From the NCBI GenBank assembly GCA_021234155.1, contig JAJEKV010000059.1, positions 1,469,844 through 1,533,843 on the forward strand: a DNA stretch of 64,000 nt, given 5' to 3'. The DNA is from Isoetes taiwanensis. Its lineage: Eukaryota > Streptophyta > Lycopodiopsida > Isoetales > Isoetaceae. The stretch's first letter is position 1. Every line of letters begins with the position of its first letter. Below the pieces are notes generated by a model that did not search any database, was not told the DNA's origin, and saw only the letters and a list, made by a program, of their open reading frames with translations. The position numbers and the translations under genes were made by a program. Shown piece by piece: positions 32,691 to 44,249 of this stretch.

Positions 32691-33056
32691 TCGACGCCAA
32701 TTCCTCATGTGCTCTTAGCTAAACTTGTGTATGCCTTAGTGTAAAGTCCAGGAAAGCGTATGCATTCTAGGGTACTCAGATGCATACGCACCAAGAGTGT
32801 AGGCGATGATGAGATCCTCCTCATCCTCTAGGCCAGTACGCACCAAGAGTGCGCATGACCGGGAGGGTCATGTGAGGGGAGCGCAGCATTGTGGGTGATG
32901 ATGGGATCAGTAGAAGGTTCCCTAGCGCAAAACCTTCGGGGCCACGATGCATTGCGGGTGTGCATGACTCAAGTCATCGTGCACGAGTAGGCACGTGATC
33001 GTGGGCGATGATGGAATCATCGTTAAGATGTTCTCTATGCCACGATGCAGGGCACG
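32691..33056 (+). repeat. 3' region of the chromovirus with GATGATGGGATCAT repeats, left part
   Basis: Words such as GGGCGATGATGGGATCAT, GCACGAGTAGGCACGTGATC and TTCCCTAGCGCAAAACC(C)CT recur at about 32.80, 32.89 and 33.00 kb and again in the continuation at 63.52-63.70 kb. This tandem-repeat-bearing 3' flank or LTR was split by the copia insertion; GCACG at 33052-33056 is the left target duplication. Confidence 0.6.
33052..33056. repeat. Target-site duplication of the copia element, left
   Basis: GCACG here equals GCACG at 63520-63524, immediately outside the two LTRs. Five bases is the usual copia duplication. Confidence 0.9.
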
Positions 33057-33658
33057 TGTTGGAAATATTCATGCCAATTCTATTTGGTGGAGATCATCGT
33101 GCTAGGTCTAGCATATTGACTAAGGTTGAAACATTAGTTAAGATCTAAGCCTAGGTTATATGATTTATGACCTAGGTTAATGGTTAAAATACTGAGGCAC
33201 CGAATTTTATCGTTTATATTTAGAATGTTGACCCCAGCATATCGAAGAAGAACCTGGCATAATAGAATCATGCCAACTCCATATATGAATCCGTTCGGTC
33301 TGGCTCAACCGACGGATCACTGTAAATATATGAATTGAATAATAGAGATTCGGTATCTCAGAGTGCCGGATTACAATAAACTTAAGCAGGAATTGTCTCG
33401 TAAGTTTGTTTAGGATCTGGGTCAGCGTGTGAACAATATTATGGTCAATGCGTTATGAACAGTAGAATATTGGCAATGGTTATTGTTAGTTGAATAGAAA
33501 TAGCTAATAGTCATCATTGGATTGGGACTATAGAAATATTAAGGGCTATTGTCTAAATGCTTAAGTTCAATGTTGAATGATTCATAGATCATTAGATTAT
33601 AAGGTTGTGTCTAGTGAAGATTGATATTGACTAACCTTAAGATCTTACGTTGCTTTCA
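33057..33658 (+). repeat. Copia 5' LTR
   Basis: Starts TGTTGGAAATATTC and ends TTGCTTTCA. It matches 62918-63519 over the full 602 bases without indels, with about nine substitutions. It is followed after two bases by the primer-binding site. Confidence 0.95.
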
Positions 33659-33660
33659 TC

Positions 33661-33672
33661 TGGTATCAGAGC
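33661..33672 (+). promoter_or_regulatory. Primer-binding site for initiator tRNA-Met
   Basis: TGGTATCAGAGC, two bases after the LTR, is complementary to the 3' end of plant initiator tRNA-Met and is the standard minus-strand primer site of copia elements. Confidence 0.9.
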
Positions 33673-33679
33673 AGGCAAA

Positions 33680-34651
33680 ATGGCAAGCAGATTGGGAGCC
33701 TCATTGCTAAGTGCAATTGAGGTATATAAAGGAGGTGCTGGTTTTCAAGTATGGAAAGAAAAAGTAGAAGAAGTTCTGCAAGTTGAAGGGTTGTGGGATT
33801 TTGTTGAAGAACAAGCTCACACTGTGGAAGTTTCTAACAGAGGGAGAACTTATGCAACTGCTGCTGCATCAAGTTCAAACAATAGCCCTACAACTAGAGA
33901 ATGAAGTGTGAATGGAGGGGCTGGAGGATCGAGCTCCCCAGAGGTAAGAAGTCCAGTTTTGGATGCTGAAAGAAGAGCCAAAGAACTGGAGGCAAGGGCA
34001 GTGATCAAGAGCAAAACAAGTTCTAGTATTTTGCTGAAAATGAGAGGCATGTCTCCTAAGGAGATGTGGACCTATATGTTGCAGACTTATCAAGTTAAAA
34101 CCTCTTCTCAGCTGGATGTCTTGGACAAGGAGCTCTGAGATTTGAGGTTTACTGATAAGGATGATGTGAAAGATGTGTTTGAAAAGATTGACAATATTCT
34201 TGCAGATATGGAAGCAGCTGGAGTTCCCATATCAAAGGAGTTTCAAATAAATTCCATTGCAAAGGTATTTTCAAAACATAGACAGCTTGCTACCTTAGTT
34301 AGAAACATAGCTAAGAGGAGAGAGGAGGCTGAAAAAATGATAAAAACAGAGTTAGAACAGCATGAAGTACTTAATGATGATGAAGAACAAAGTGAAATAC
34401 TATTTGCTTCAAGTGGTAAAGATAAAATTGGGCCTTGTTTTAATTGTGATGCCTATGGGCATCTTAAAGCAAATTGTCCAAAGTTGAGCAAGAGAAACAA
34501 ATGCTTCAATTGCCAAGGCTTTGGCCATATGGCAAATAATTGTCCTAGTCCTAAGGACAATAGAAATAGCTTCAAAACTAATGCTGGCAGGGGAAAGAAT
34601 TCTGGTGGCAAAGGAGGAACTCGAGGTGGCAGAAATTATATCTCAAGATGA
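33680..34651 (+). pseudogene. Copia gag with two zinc knuckles and two in-frame stops
   Basis: From the ATG at 33680 one frame runs 324 codons to 34651, broken by TGA at 33902-33904 and at 34136-34138. The N-terminal part (YKGGAGFQVWKEKVEEVL) is the usual copia gag start, the middle (KDDVKDVFEKIDNILADMEA) the UBN2-type gag domain. Two CCHC knuckles follow: CFNCDAYGHLKANC and CFNCQGFGHMANNC. They bind the element RNA. Both TGA codons are one transition from CGA, as expected from decay of methylated CpG. Pol continues in a different frame. Confidence 0.88.
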
Positions 34652-34676
34652 AGAGGAAAATCTACCTTGAAAGAAT

Positions 34677-35873
34677 TTGGTGGCCGAGAAAACAGAGGAA
34701 GAAGAGGAAATCCAAGATGAAGATGCTGAGGTAAAATGTCCTAAAGCATTATCTGTTAGCTATGACTCTAAACTAAGAAATGATGATCTTTATGTGTTAG
34801 ATAGTGGAGCTGAGAGAAGCGTGATCAAGTCATCCACTAAGCTAAAAGGAAAAATCTGCAAGAACTCTAGTTTTGTGCAAATGGGAGATGGGAATTTACA
34901 GAAAGTTGAGCATGCTGGCCTATTAGAATTATTTGACTTAGAAGGAAAACCAGTGATTCTAGAAAATGTATTTTGTGTTCCAAACTTGGTAAAGAATTTG
35001 ATTTCAGTCACTCAATTAGTGGATCTTGGATATCAAGTACACTTTGAGAAGCATTATTGTAAGGTGTTGATGGAAAATGAAATTAAATTCTTGGCCAAAC
35101 GTGTGGGAAAACTTTATGGTTTCAGAAATAATAATTTGAATACTATAAATACAATTACAATGCCAAGCTTGAGATTGTGGCACGAGAGATTAGGCCATAC
35201 CCATATAAATAACTTAAAGTACATGCTAAAGAAGGGCCAGATCAATGCAACAGATGAGGATGATGAAACTTTTATATGTGCTGGATGCTTGAAGGGGAAA
35301 CATTGTAGGCTGCCATTTTCAAGGAAAGGGAAGAGAGCAAAAGAAATAAATGAATTAGTTCACAGTGATTTATGTGGACCCTTAAACATCAGGAGTATTC
35401 ATGGAAAGACATATTTTATTACCTTCACTGATGACTTTTCCAAGAAAACAAAGTGCTATATTTTGAAGCATAAAGATCATGCCTTTGAAGCTTTCAAAGC
35501 CTACCAAGCTGAGGTCGAAAGGCAAACAGGTAAGAAGCTCAAATGTCTTAGGACTGATAGGGGAGGTGAGTTTGTCTCTGGAAAATTCAATAATTATTGT
35601 TTTACAAATGGAATAAGAAGGCAGCTTACTTGTGCACATACTCCTCAGCAAAATGGCGTCTCGAAAAGGAAAAATAGGTCTATTCTTAACTCTGTTAGAT
35701 CAATGTTGAAGCATACAGGTTTGCCAAATTTCCTATGGGAGGAGGCAGTTCAAACAGCTGTGGAGATTCAAAATAAATTACCTTCGAGAAGTACAAATGG
35801 GAAGGCACCAGACGAATTATATGGTATGGTTCAGAACCTAACTTTGAAAAATATAAAGCATATGGATGTTTGA
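34677..35873 (+). pseudogene. Copia pol, part 1: protease and integrase
   Basis: The frame is shifted against gag. Residues about 40-45 read LDSGAERSVI, the aspartic protease site (DSGA). Then WHERLGH...CAGCLKGKH, the HHCC zinc finger of the integrase N-terminus, and the catalytic core with HSDLCGP and TDRGGEF. Exactly 35 residues after the second Asp the expected Glu is Lys (codon 35664-35666, in NGVSKRKN), so the D,D35E triad is broken. Near 35815-35830 the frame slips by two bases and the continuation is read from the frame of the next ORF; the stop at 35873 is a result of that slip. Confidence 0.88.
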
Positions 35874-36682
35874 GTTTTGTTCATATTCCTGAAGAAACCA
35901 GACAAAAGTTAGATGACAGATCACTTGAATGTTACCTAATAGGATATGATCAACAGTCTAAAGGTTACAATCTTTATGATCCTCAGAGAAGAAAAATTAT
36001 AACCAGCAGAGATGTGAAATTTGTTGAGACTAGACTTTACAAAGACAGGAATTGTAAGGATGATAAAAAGGTAAGTCATGACTCAAATAATATAAGGGAT
36101 CAGCCAGTTATGACAGGAATAGATGATGAAAATGATGAGATATCAGCAAGGGCTGATACAGGAAACATGACTCAGCAAAATATAGTTGAAAATGAAGCCA
36201 TGGAAAATGATGATTCAAGGGCACCAGATATTTATGAATTTGAAAACATGACAAAAAGAAGAACAAGGAAAACTGAAATAGAGAAATTGGTGGAAGGAAA
36301 TGATATGAATCTTGAAAGTTATGGGAGACAAAGGGATGGTAAAAGTCTAAGGTTGCAAAAGGAGCTGGATGAAGAAACAGAAATTAATCTTATTATGGCT
36401 ATACTTGAACCAAAGGTACCAATGAGCTTTGAGGAAGCTATAAATTCAAAGAATGCTAAATGCTGGAAAAATGCAATGGAAAAGGAGATTTCGTCTTTTA
36501 AAAGGACTAAAACATTTGAACTTGTTGAAATACCAAAGGGAAAGAACATTGTTGATAGTAAATGGATTTATAAGTTGAAACTAGGGATTGATGGAAAATC
36601 TCACATTTATAAGGCAAGATTGGTTGCTCGAGGTTATTCACAGAAGAAAGGGATAGACTATGATGAAACTTTTTCTCCTATT
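35822..36682 (+). pseudogene. Copia pol, part 2: integrase C-terminus and start of reverse transcriptase
   Basis: After the frameshift the frame reads SFVHIPEETRQKLDDRSLEC and YLIGYDQQSKGYNLYDP, the conserved C-terminal part of copia integrase. An acidic, variable linker follows. The reverse transcriptase then starts with SFEEAINSKNAKCWKNAMEK, WIYKLKLGIDG and KARLVARGYSQKKGIDYDET. The coding sequence is cut at 36682, within FSPI, by the nested gypsy element; the bases after that (to 36745) belong to its LTR. It resumes at 61512. Confidence 0.88.
36678..36682. repeat. Target-site duplication of the nested gypsy element, left
   Basis: CTATT here equals CTATT at 61507-61511. Removing the nested element and one copy restores continuity of the copia reverse transcriptase reading. 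Confidence 0.92.
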
Positions 36683-37247
36683 TGTTTGGGGTCTGGGTTC
36701 GGGAACTCCTGCAAGATAGCCCTCTGTGAGGACCCTTGGATCTAACAGGAGAATCCGGGGGGACTATGTCACGCGGGATTTGCAAGAAAAGAACAAGAAG
36801 AAGAAAACGGAACAGAAAAGAACAATGAGAGGAAAATGATATGCTTCTTGATATCAATGATGAACATACATGAGCTCTCGCAATCGAGAGAAGACTGAAG
36901 AGAGACAAGACTCAAAACTCATCTACCCTCATATGCTAGCTCTATTCATATATATAGTACAATGGCCTTTGGCCCAATATAGACACTCGATCGATCTAGG
37001 TGTCGACTCTCGGAAGGAGGCCCGACAGGAATGTTGGCGGTGCCTCTTGAAGTGCCTAGAATCACGCGGACGCCGACGCGGGCGGTGACGTAACCCCTCA
37101 CTTGTCCGGGCGCCTCTTGATAGGTCGGCTGCTGGTCTTCTCGCGGGGCCTTGGATGGCTGACCCGTGGTTGATCAAGGATCCTTGAGCTTGACTCTGGT
37201 CCGTCGTATGCATGAATAGTCTGTACCGGGGAGGCACGGGACTAACA
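36683..37247 (-). repeat. Gypsy 3' LTR (left in this window)
   Basis: Collinear with 60935-61506 but with many substitutions and short indels, far more than between the copia LTRs. ATATATATAG near 36950 may be its TATA region on the plus strand or part of a repeat. Flanked outside by CTATT. Confidence 0.93.
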
Positions 37248-37257
37248 CTCCCCACCA
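37248..37257 (-). promoter_or_regulatory. Gypsy polypurine tract
   Basis: On the minus strand TGGTGGGGAG runs directly into the TGTTAG start of the 3' LTR. It is the plus-strand primer of reverse transcription and confirms orientation. Confidence 0.75.
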
Positions 37258-40200
37258 AACGACACTCCGGGTGAAGAAAAGGAGGAAGTGTCTCGAGGGG
37301 GGGAAGCCCTCGGGCCGAAAAGTGATCCTCACGGGGAGTGAGGACGGCACCATTATGGTAATCTGCTAATGAGATCCCGGGCGCGTTTTTTTGAAGAGCA
37401 GGAGGAGTGTTGAGCCCAAGGGCGGGGATCGGCTCAATGAGAAAATGAGAGCGCACCATGTCTTCAAGGGCCGCTGGGCGGCTTTAAGAAACAAACCGCA
37501 CTCCATGAGGAGGCAAGTCTGGAGACCGAAAAGCACCGACGCCGGCATTCTGGATTGCAAGAAAAGATGGGACGCTGCCCGATTTGAGGAGTCAACCGTG
37601 AGGCTCTTGAGAGCAAAGACGTAAACCCGCCGGACGGTGGACTGAAGGGTCGGGGAGGTGGCAAAGATGTCGCGAAGAAGGTGTCGAGGCCATAAATGGC
37701 ATCCTCGGTCGTTGCCAACCACGCAGCGATTGGCAATATAGATCCGTGTTTCAGTAGTGTCTAAGGTGGCATTATCCTCCCAAGCGGATTGTCCGACGGT
37801 GGCGGGGATCCCACCGAGATCCGGCCGAGATTTGAGGGAGTGGATCCCGCTGCGGCCATCCATGACCTTGGTCCGTAAGGGAAGACGCCAATCGGTAAGA
37901 AACCTGGGGCGGAGGGGCACCCGTGAGAAGCATAGAGGGAGAGGGAGCCAGCCCGTGGGCTGGGTCCGAGCCCCGCCCCCTAATTAACCGACAAGGGCAG
38001 GATCTATAGCCTTGCACCAACGATCCCACTCGGAAGCTGTGGGAGCGAAAGTAAACGGGGAGGGCTATCCCAACCCGTGGGAACCGCCTTGCTATCCGTA
38101 AGAGCATGCAGTTGATTGTAACCGCCCGTGCCGCGATGTAAACTTGTGCAAAGGGAAGATCCTCGGGATGTCCCGGATACTTCCTTATTTGTTGCAGCTT
38201 CGGCTTTGCCGAGAGAGGCAAATGATGAGCAAGCTCCGCATGTACTCTTGATGAAGAGCATGTGTCCGGTCATGATTAGACGTGATAGGGGTTGTTATCC
38301 AAAAGCAACCATTGAAGTGTGGGGTCACCGAAAGTTCTCGATGTGGCCCATCTCGAAATTTGTCCCGTGTATCCGCGGATAAAAATCATGAAAAAATGTA
38401 TGCCATTGGCTGAACAACTCGAAGGTGATCATATCAGGATCGTTGCAAATGAATGAGATCAAAGACTAAAAGGGCACAAAATAAATCTTTGTCTTCAACA
38501 GAGAGTTCAAGGCCCGATCCGAAGAAAATCCAAGCGTCTTGCCAGGGAACATCAACGGGACCATCACCGTATGCCACTTCGGAAGAAAGAGGTGGCGGCG
38601 GCAACCACATAATCCAGATAACTGGAAGGAATAGGGTAGTCAAAAAGTGTGGTTGAGAGCAATGGTAATGTAGCCTTCAAGTTTTGTCGAGCCTCATCGG
38701 CAGATGAATAGTTTGCACTAGGCGTTGTTCGAGGTCACGGATCCCGTGGTCCTTTTTCTAACGAAGGCGGTCCGGGTCACGGACCCGTTTCGGAGAAGTG
38801 TTAACTCCGTGTGAGGAGGCTTGCCCGGGGGCATTGAGTCGGCGACGGCAATCTCCGGCGTCATCAAGAAGTTTACGCTTTTACGAACCTCCGTAGGCGA
38901 TCTTGGAGGGATGTTAATGAGAAGTCTGGCGTGGAGAGCTGAGCCGCCAAAGAGGCAATGAAAGGCCACGCACGTAAGGTGTTGAACTTGAGTACCGTAA
39001 TTTTCACAAAGCTTCTGAGTACAAAGCGTTGGGTTTAGCAATATCTTTCTCCTTGTCACTAAGGAGGGTGTCTTTGGACTTGTGTTGCTCAATAAGGCCT
39101 CAAGTTTGGATTGAAGCTGAGCCTGTTGATCGCAAGTAGGCTGGTCTGATCGTGCACTTTTGAGATCTATGGGGGCTGTAAGAGAGCCCCATGCTTTTCT
39201 TGAAGTTGGGCTTCCAAAGTTTGAACTTGTGCGATTCGCGGCTTGAAGGTTACGGTCAACCACATCCGAGGTCGTCAGGGGCGTGTGTGAACCCCATTCA
39301 TAAGAGCTTCTTGGGATTCTTGTAACTTTAGAACAAAGCTTGAGCATCCTGGCGATATTGATACAACGGTGACGAGGGTCTTTGTGGTGGTGGAGCGGTT
39401 TGTTGCCTTGTTTGTGACGTTTGGGACACATGATGAGGACTAGAGTGCTTGGTTTACGTAGAGGAGGGAGCGTTGACATGCGTGTGTTGAAGGTTGACAT
39501 GACCGGAAAAGAAGAAGGCGTGAAGTGCCAACTTGATGAGTCTTAGGAAGGGGCTGGAAAGTGGGAATTTTGAGAATGAGAGTTTGTGGGAGGAAAGTAA
39601 CGGCGGATGAGGGCTTGAAGATGGCCTCCCACGAAGTTCAGGAGGGAGAAGTGGCAGCCCGAAGGCGGTCTACTTCTTGGAGAAGGCGGTAGAACGGCAA
39701 TTGGGGCCAATCAATGTGGTGGGTTGGCGAGTAGCGGTGACTTACGATATTATAGAAAGGTTTATTGATATGGGTGTTCTTGATAGAATACCCAAGGTAT
39801 AGCCCACGAAACTTAACAAAAGTTTCATGGGGCTTGTCAATATTTGTGAGGCGATGCACGCTTGCATGATAGCTGTGTGCACCAAACTCAGTGACATCAA
39901 GATCCCGTATGGCAGACCAAGATAAACAAAGGGGTTTGCAAAGGAATATGGAATACCTCGGAAATTAGGTGTTGAGTCAAATAAATGGTGGTGCCATCGA
40001 CCAATCGTGGTGTATCCATGCGGGCTGTTGACGATGTTAGCGATGAACCGCCTAACCGGGTCGATTTGGAGCGGAAGTTCCATTTGAGAGAATTTGTAGA
40101 GTTCGGCTGTTTCATGACCGCGATTCCGGGCCAACAAGGGCTTCACCGGAAAGTGGGCGCCAAGAAAGAGACAGACTCTAAAAGAGCCAGCCCCCTCGGG

Positions 40201-40568
40201 AGCAAAGTAGCTTGAAGTGTAGAAAATTTTGGTGCAGCCATGGCAAAGATTGGCGAAAAGAACAAATTGATTCCAAGCATGAGGACGAAAAGCAAAGAAC
40301 GGAGGGAATGAAAAGCGCCAGAGAGACTAAAAAGGTTTAGGGCCGCAAAAGGTGGGCTGGTAAGGGGCATGATAAGGGCTGGCTGCAACCGTTGATAGTG
40401 CCAGTGTCGAAAGATGCCAAGGAGGTGATTGAGAGGCAAAAATTTGGCTAAGTCCCCAAACAACAAAGGGAGAAGGAATGAACGGTGGAGATGAGGCGTG
40501 AGAGAATGATGGGATGTGACAGTGGCCAAAGGACACACATTAATGTTCGAATGGCGTGAGAAAAGAAG
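37258..40568 (-). other. Long 3' region of the gypsy element with unassigned ORFs
   Basis: Between the TIR insertion and the 3' LTR the minus strand has several open frames: 184 codons at 37920-37366, 260 codons at 39500-38718, and about 73-134 codons between 40146 and 39638. Pieces read NRLSFNPNLRPY-like and DWPQLPFYRLLQEVDRL, which look like natural protein, but I recognise no domain. In Athila and Tat elements an additional ORF, sometimes env-like, lies after integrase; that parallel is inference. Frames overlap in ways that suggest indels, so none is called as a gene. Confidence 0.35.
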
Positions 40569-40576
40569 GAATGGCA
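40569..40576. repeat. 8-bp target duplication of TIR element 2, left
   Basis: GAATGGCA equals 44250-44257. It supports the 8-bp duplication length also seen for copy 1. Confidence 0.88.
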
Positions 40577-41989
40577 CCCGGGATTTCACCATTAAAAACC
40601 GTATGATACATGTGCGTGATTGGTTAGGGGTTTTTTTTTTTAACCCGTCCCCATACGATCGAGAAGGAGAATACGGACCGCACCACCATTTTTTCGTAGG
40701 TGGTGGGAAGGGGAGGTGCGGGCGGGAACTCTTCACCGGTTTGATACGTTAGGGGTTCTTCAAGATCCGAGGCTTTGAATCATAGGGGTTCTTGTGGTTC
40801 ATCTACCGTGTCTACTTCAAAACTAGCATGATAATTTCGATTTAGGGCAAGACTATGTTTCTCGCACTTTGAAATCTCTTTTCATGCTCTACACCGGCCG
40901 GAAAGCTTGAACATGAACCAGGCCTGCCGGAAACAGTTTGCTTAATCTACTTTGTTTTTGCATATGCATTCAAGATCGATCACGGGCTTTAAGATCTCAA
41001 AGGGTTTTTCCCATACGGGTTATAAATCGAAGCGACTTCCGGGCTTTGGGCGTGAAGTAGGCTGGCGAAGCAGCTCATAATTTCGTTGATGGTGCGTGCC
41101 TACCCAAAAATAGTGTCGGCTGGAGCAACTTCGATTTACTCCGATTGCCTAAGGCTGCAGATCTGCCAACGATTGCCATTTAGGGGCGACTCTAAACTGT
41201 GTTTAGGGCTACACGGTTTACTAGATCTTTGCACCTTACGGTATAATATGGAACTAGTCAATCCTCTCAAATATTCGACCCATTCTATCTTAAGAAGGTG
41301 AAGTCTTTCGCCTTTAACTATTGGTTCTAGGATTTGTCTCTAAATAGATCACGTTTGAATACATGTCTTCAAATAGGATTTGGAAATTTTACATTCATAC
41401 AACATCTTGATTCAATTTATGGGGCTTTGTGCTTAGATGCATGTTTTTTGTGGGCTCTATTTTATCCCTACCGCTTTGGATTTGAAAAGGAAAGGCAGGT
41501 CAGAATAAGCATGACAAATTATACCGTTTTCCAAGGCAATGATTTGCTCTCTTGACAATAGAAGTTTCGTTATGCTCCTCTTCGCTTCTATTCATTTGAT
41601 GTAAATGATGATATATGGCTGCCAAAGATATTTAAAATCATTTTATGGCAGGCTCTAAAGCATCTGACATCTTGTTTGAACCAACTTCTGATCCGATAAC
41701 ACAGAGACTAATTTGGCTTTATGCACGTATATTAGGCTCGATTTTCTACCTCATTCTTGAGATTGAGTGCACCCTCTTGCATAAAGGGAGCGTCGAGAGA
41801 TATTTATGGGCGCATCTTTAATGTGTTTTTGGCATTCAAATTTCATTTTTATCTTTGCCTTAGCAATAAATAACCAGGTTAACCCAGCTACATTCCCATC
41901 TTGCTTTAATAAAACTCTTAAAAATTATATGCTATCTTAAGCTATAGCGAAGAATATGCCCTTGACTTAGAGAAAATTAGAATGTCTCT

Positions 41990-43015
41990 TGTTTTTAGCA
42001 ACTGCACTTATTAACATGTATGGCGGTGCAAGAGCCTTGAAGACACGCACCTTGTGTTCATAAAATGAAGCATCAAAATCTGGTAGCATCGGGCGTTGTT
42101 GTGTCATGCGAGTCGCAGCTCGAGAATGCCATGATTAGCGTATATGCTTTCAATTGGTATCATGAAGCGACCATGTCGATATTTACGCAAATGCATTGAG
42201 AAATCACGAATCCGGACAAGGTAACTTACTTGAATATTCTTGATGCATGTGCCACTATTTCAGCCATAACAGATGGGATTAAAGTTCATTCTTACATTAT
42301 CGGTGCTAATCACGGTCTTAGATATGGCGATGGAAAATAAACTTATTAACATGTATGTAAAATCCGGCGGTGAAGAATGCACAAGCGTATTTGATCAAAT
42401 GAAGAAACATGATGTGGTGTCATGGACAGCAATGATTATAGCATATGGTCAACATGGAGATGGCGAGCAAAGCTCAAAATGTTCCATAGAATGCGGCGTT
42501 GGGGAGTTCGACCAAAGAAAATCACATTTGTTGGGGTTAAATGCGCATCTAGACATCGGGGTTGCTAGACATTGGACACCATTATCTTTTGTCTATTCTT
42601 TGGAAATTACAATTTCTCCTAAGCGGCTTGATCATTATGGATGTATGGTTGAGTTGTTTTGTCGTGGAGGGTCTCTAAATGAAGCTGAAGATCTGCAGAA
42701 CAATGTGCCCGAATGTGAGTGGTAGGCATGGACAAGCCCGCTTGATGCCCGCAAAAATTCAAAGAAAGCGGACCTTGCCACAGGATTTGCCTCTACGCAG
42801 AGAGGTAATAGAAAATGAATGTTATTCATTGGTTTCATTATTTCATAACATTATTAAGGGTATGCGAGGCTTTACCATGCAGGTTTGTAATCGCCTTATG
42901 GAAGCGAACATTAATTATAACATCCATGACCAATCCGGCATTCACCATTACCGAAGAGAACTGGTTGGCTTAACAACGAGCTTGAATGAGTTGATGTTAT
43001 AAGTGGCACCGTGAG
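41990..43015 (+). pseudogene. PPR protein fragment (PLS/DYW class) captured in TIR element 2
   Basis: Successive frames read ALINMYGG near 42.0 kb, VTYLNILDACATIS (about 42.22), KLINMYVKSGGEECTSVFDQ (about 42.34), HDVVSWTAMIIAYGQHGDGE (about 42.42) and HYGCMVELFCRGGSLNEAED (about 42.64). These are P, L and S motifs in the order usual for plant organelle RNA-editing proteins, ending near the E domain. The best frame, 42273-42725, has 150 codons but frameshifts on both sides, and no DYW domain is left. It lies fully between the TIRs, so it was carried by the transposon. Confidence 0.75.
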
Positions 43016-44249
43016 CAAAGCCAACAAATCCATTCTGGTTAAACAAATAAGAGAAATAAGAGATTTGTATGATGAAATTATCAAGAATTTGTGACATGGA
43101 AAGCAATCAAATGCCATTTAAGCAGCAGGGCAACGATGACTTATGAAATTAGGTTATTATAATTTGACACTTACTGTTGCAAAACTTGTAATGTATAATG
43201 GAAAGCTATTATTGGGACATGAAAAATCAATCTTAACCAATGCAATACTCAATAGTTTTATGCGGTTCAAAATATTTGTGCTTGTATAGATCCATAGACT
43301 GCACTGGAATGCCATCTAAGAGAGGTACATTACTTAAAGCAACAGATTGGAATCATCTTCATTTTAGGTCTGTCCGTAGAAGTATAAAGCTTGGTCTCAT
43401 CTGCGCAAGCATATATTGACCTAGATAACGAGAATACATTTTTAGAACACGTCAATGCAAAGTGAATAAAAAAACATGGCTTGCGATTGTATAAGAATAA
43501 GAGTTGCATTCATTGAGGTAACTCGTGCGTAATTCTAGTGCCCCTTTTGTAAATATGCAGTGGTGCAACCTTAACTGTGCTTTTTTATATCCGTGCCATG
43601 CACGGCCATGCAAGATATCGGGCTATAAGCTATAACATTTTAAGGATTAAGCTATAACATTTTGCATGTTTCCCCCGATGTTTCCATGGTTTCCATATGT
43701 TAACAATGCTTCCATATATTAAGGATTATGGGGATTATATTAACATTTTGCATGCTTCCATAGTTTCATATTAACAAAGTTTCATATTAACCTTGCTTAT
43801 TCCTTATTCCATAATCCATTTAGACATTCATTCCTAAACCCATATGCACCATGTTTCGGCCATGTTTTCAAGCTTGAAGTATCCCCAGTACTTTACCACT
43901 AAGGGACACACTAAGGATGCATTAGAGTCTTAACCAACGACACAAGCTTAGACCGAGAATGAAGATAAGAGAAATGTCTATTAAACACATTGTGAAATTT
44001 TTTTCCTTCTCCACAAACCATTTTTTCTCTGAATAAGGCTACGGCACAAAATCAAGTACAAGATCGGGTAGGGGTATGTAAAACGTAACATAGTTCGGGC
44101 GTATATCTACGGTAGGGGGCAGGGAAATTGGGTTTTCATATTTACGTACGTAGGGGTTTTCGACCTCCAAAAGTCGTATACGAGGGGTTTTCTGGTGACC
44201 CCTTGCACGCACATGAGGTATACCCATGTGCCTAGGTGAAATCCCCGGG
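43016..44249 (+). other. Non-coding 3' part of TIR element 2
   Basis: No gene is seen. The last 300 bp (43.95-44.25 kb) match the right end of copy 1 (about 13.28-13.588 kb), including GATCGGGTAGGGGTATGTAAAA-type words, and are the conserved subterminal region. Confidence 0.6.

Larger units (their letters stand above)
40577..44249 (+). mobile_element. CCCGGG-TIR DNA transposon, copy 2, carrying a PPR pseudogene
   Basis: The left end CCCGGGATTTCACC is matched in inverse by the right end GGTGAAATCCCCGGG. GAATGGCA flanks both sides. Subterminal blocks match copy 1: on the left CCGTATGA, TTAGGGGTTTTTTT and a CACCACC/GGTGGTG hairpin (about 40681-40708), on the right AAGTACAAGATCGGGTAGGG, AGTCGTATAC and CCTAGGTGA. 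Length is 3673 bp against 4009 for copy 1, and the middle is unrelated to copy 1: here it carries part of a PPR gene. It sits inside the gypsy element after integrase, so the family was active after that insertion. Confidence 0.78.

Noticed and set aside
36929-37459. 176-codon minus-strand frame near the gypsy 3' LTR
   Set aside because: It crosses the polypurine tract and LTR border, so it cannot be a natural element protein beyond its first part.
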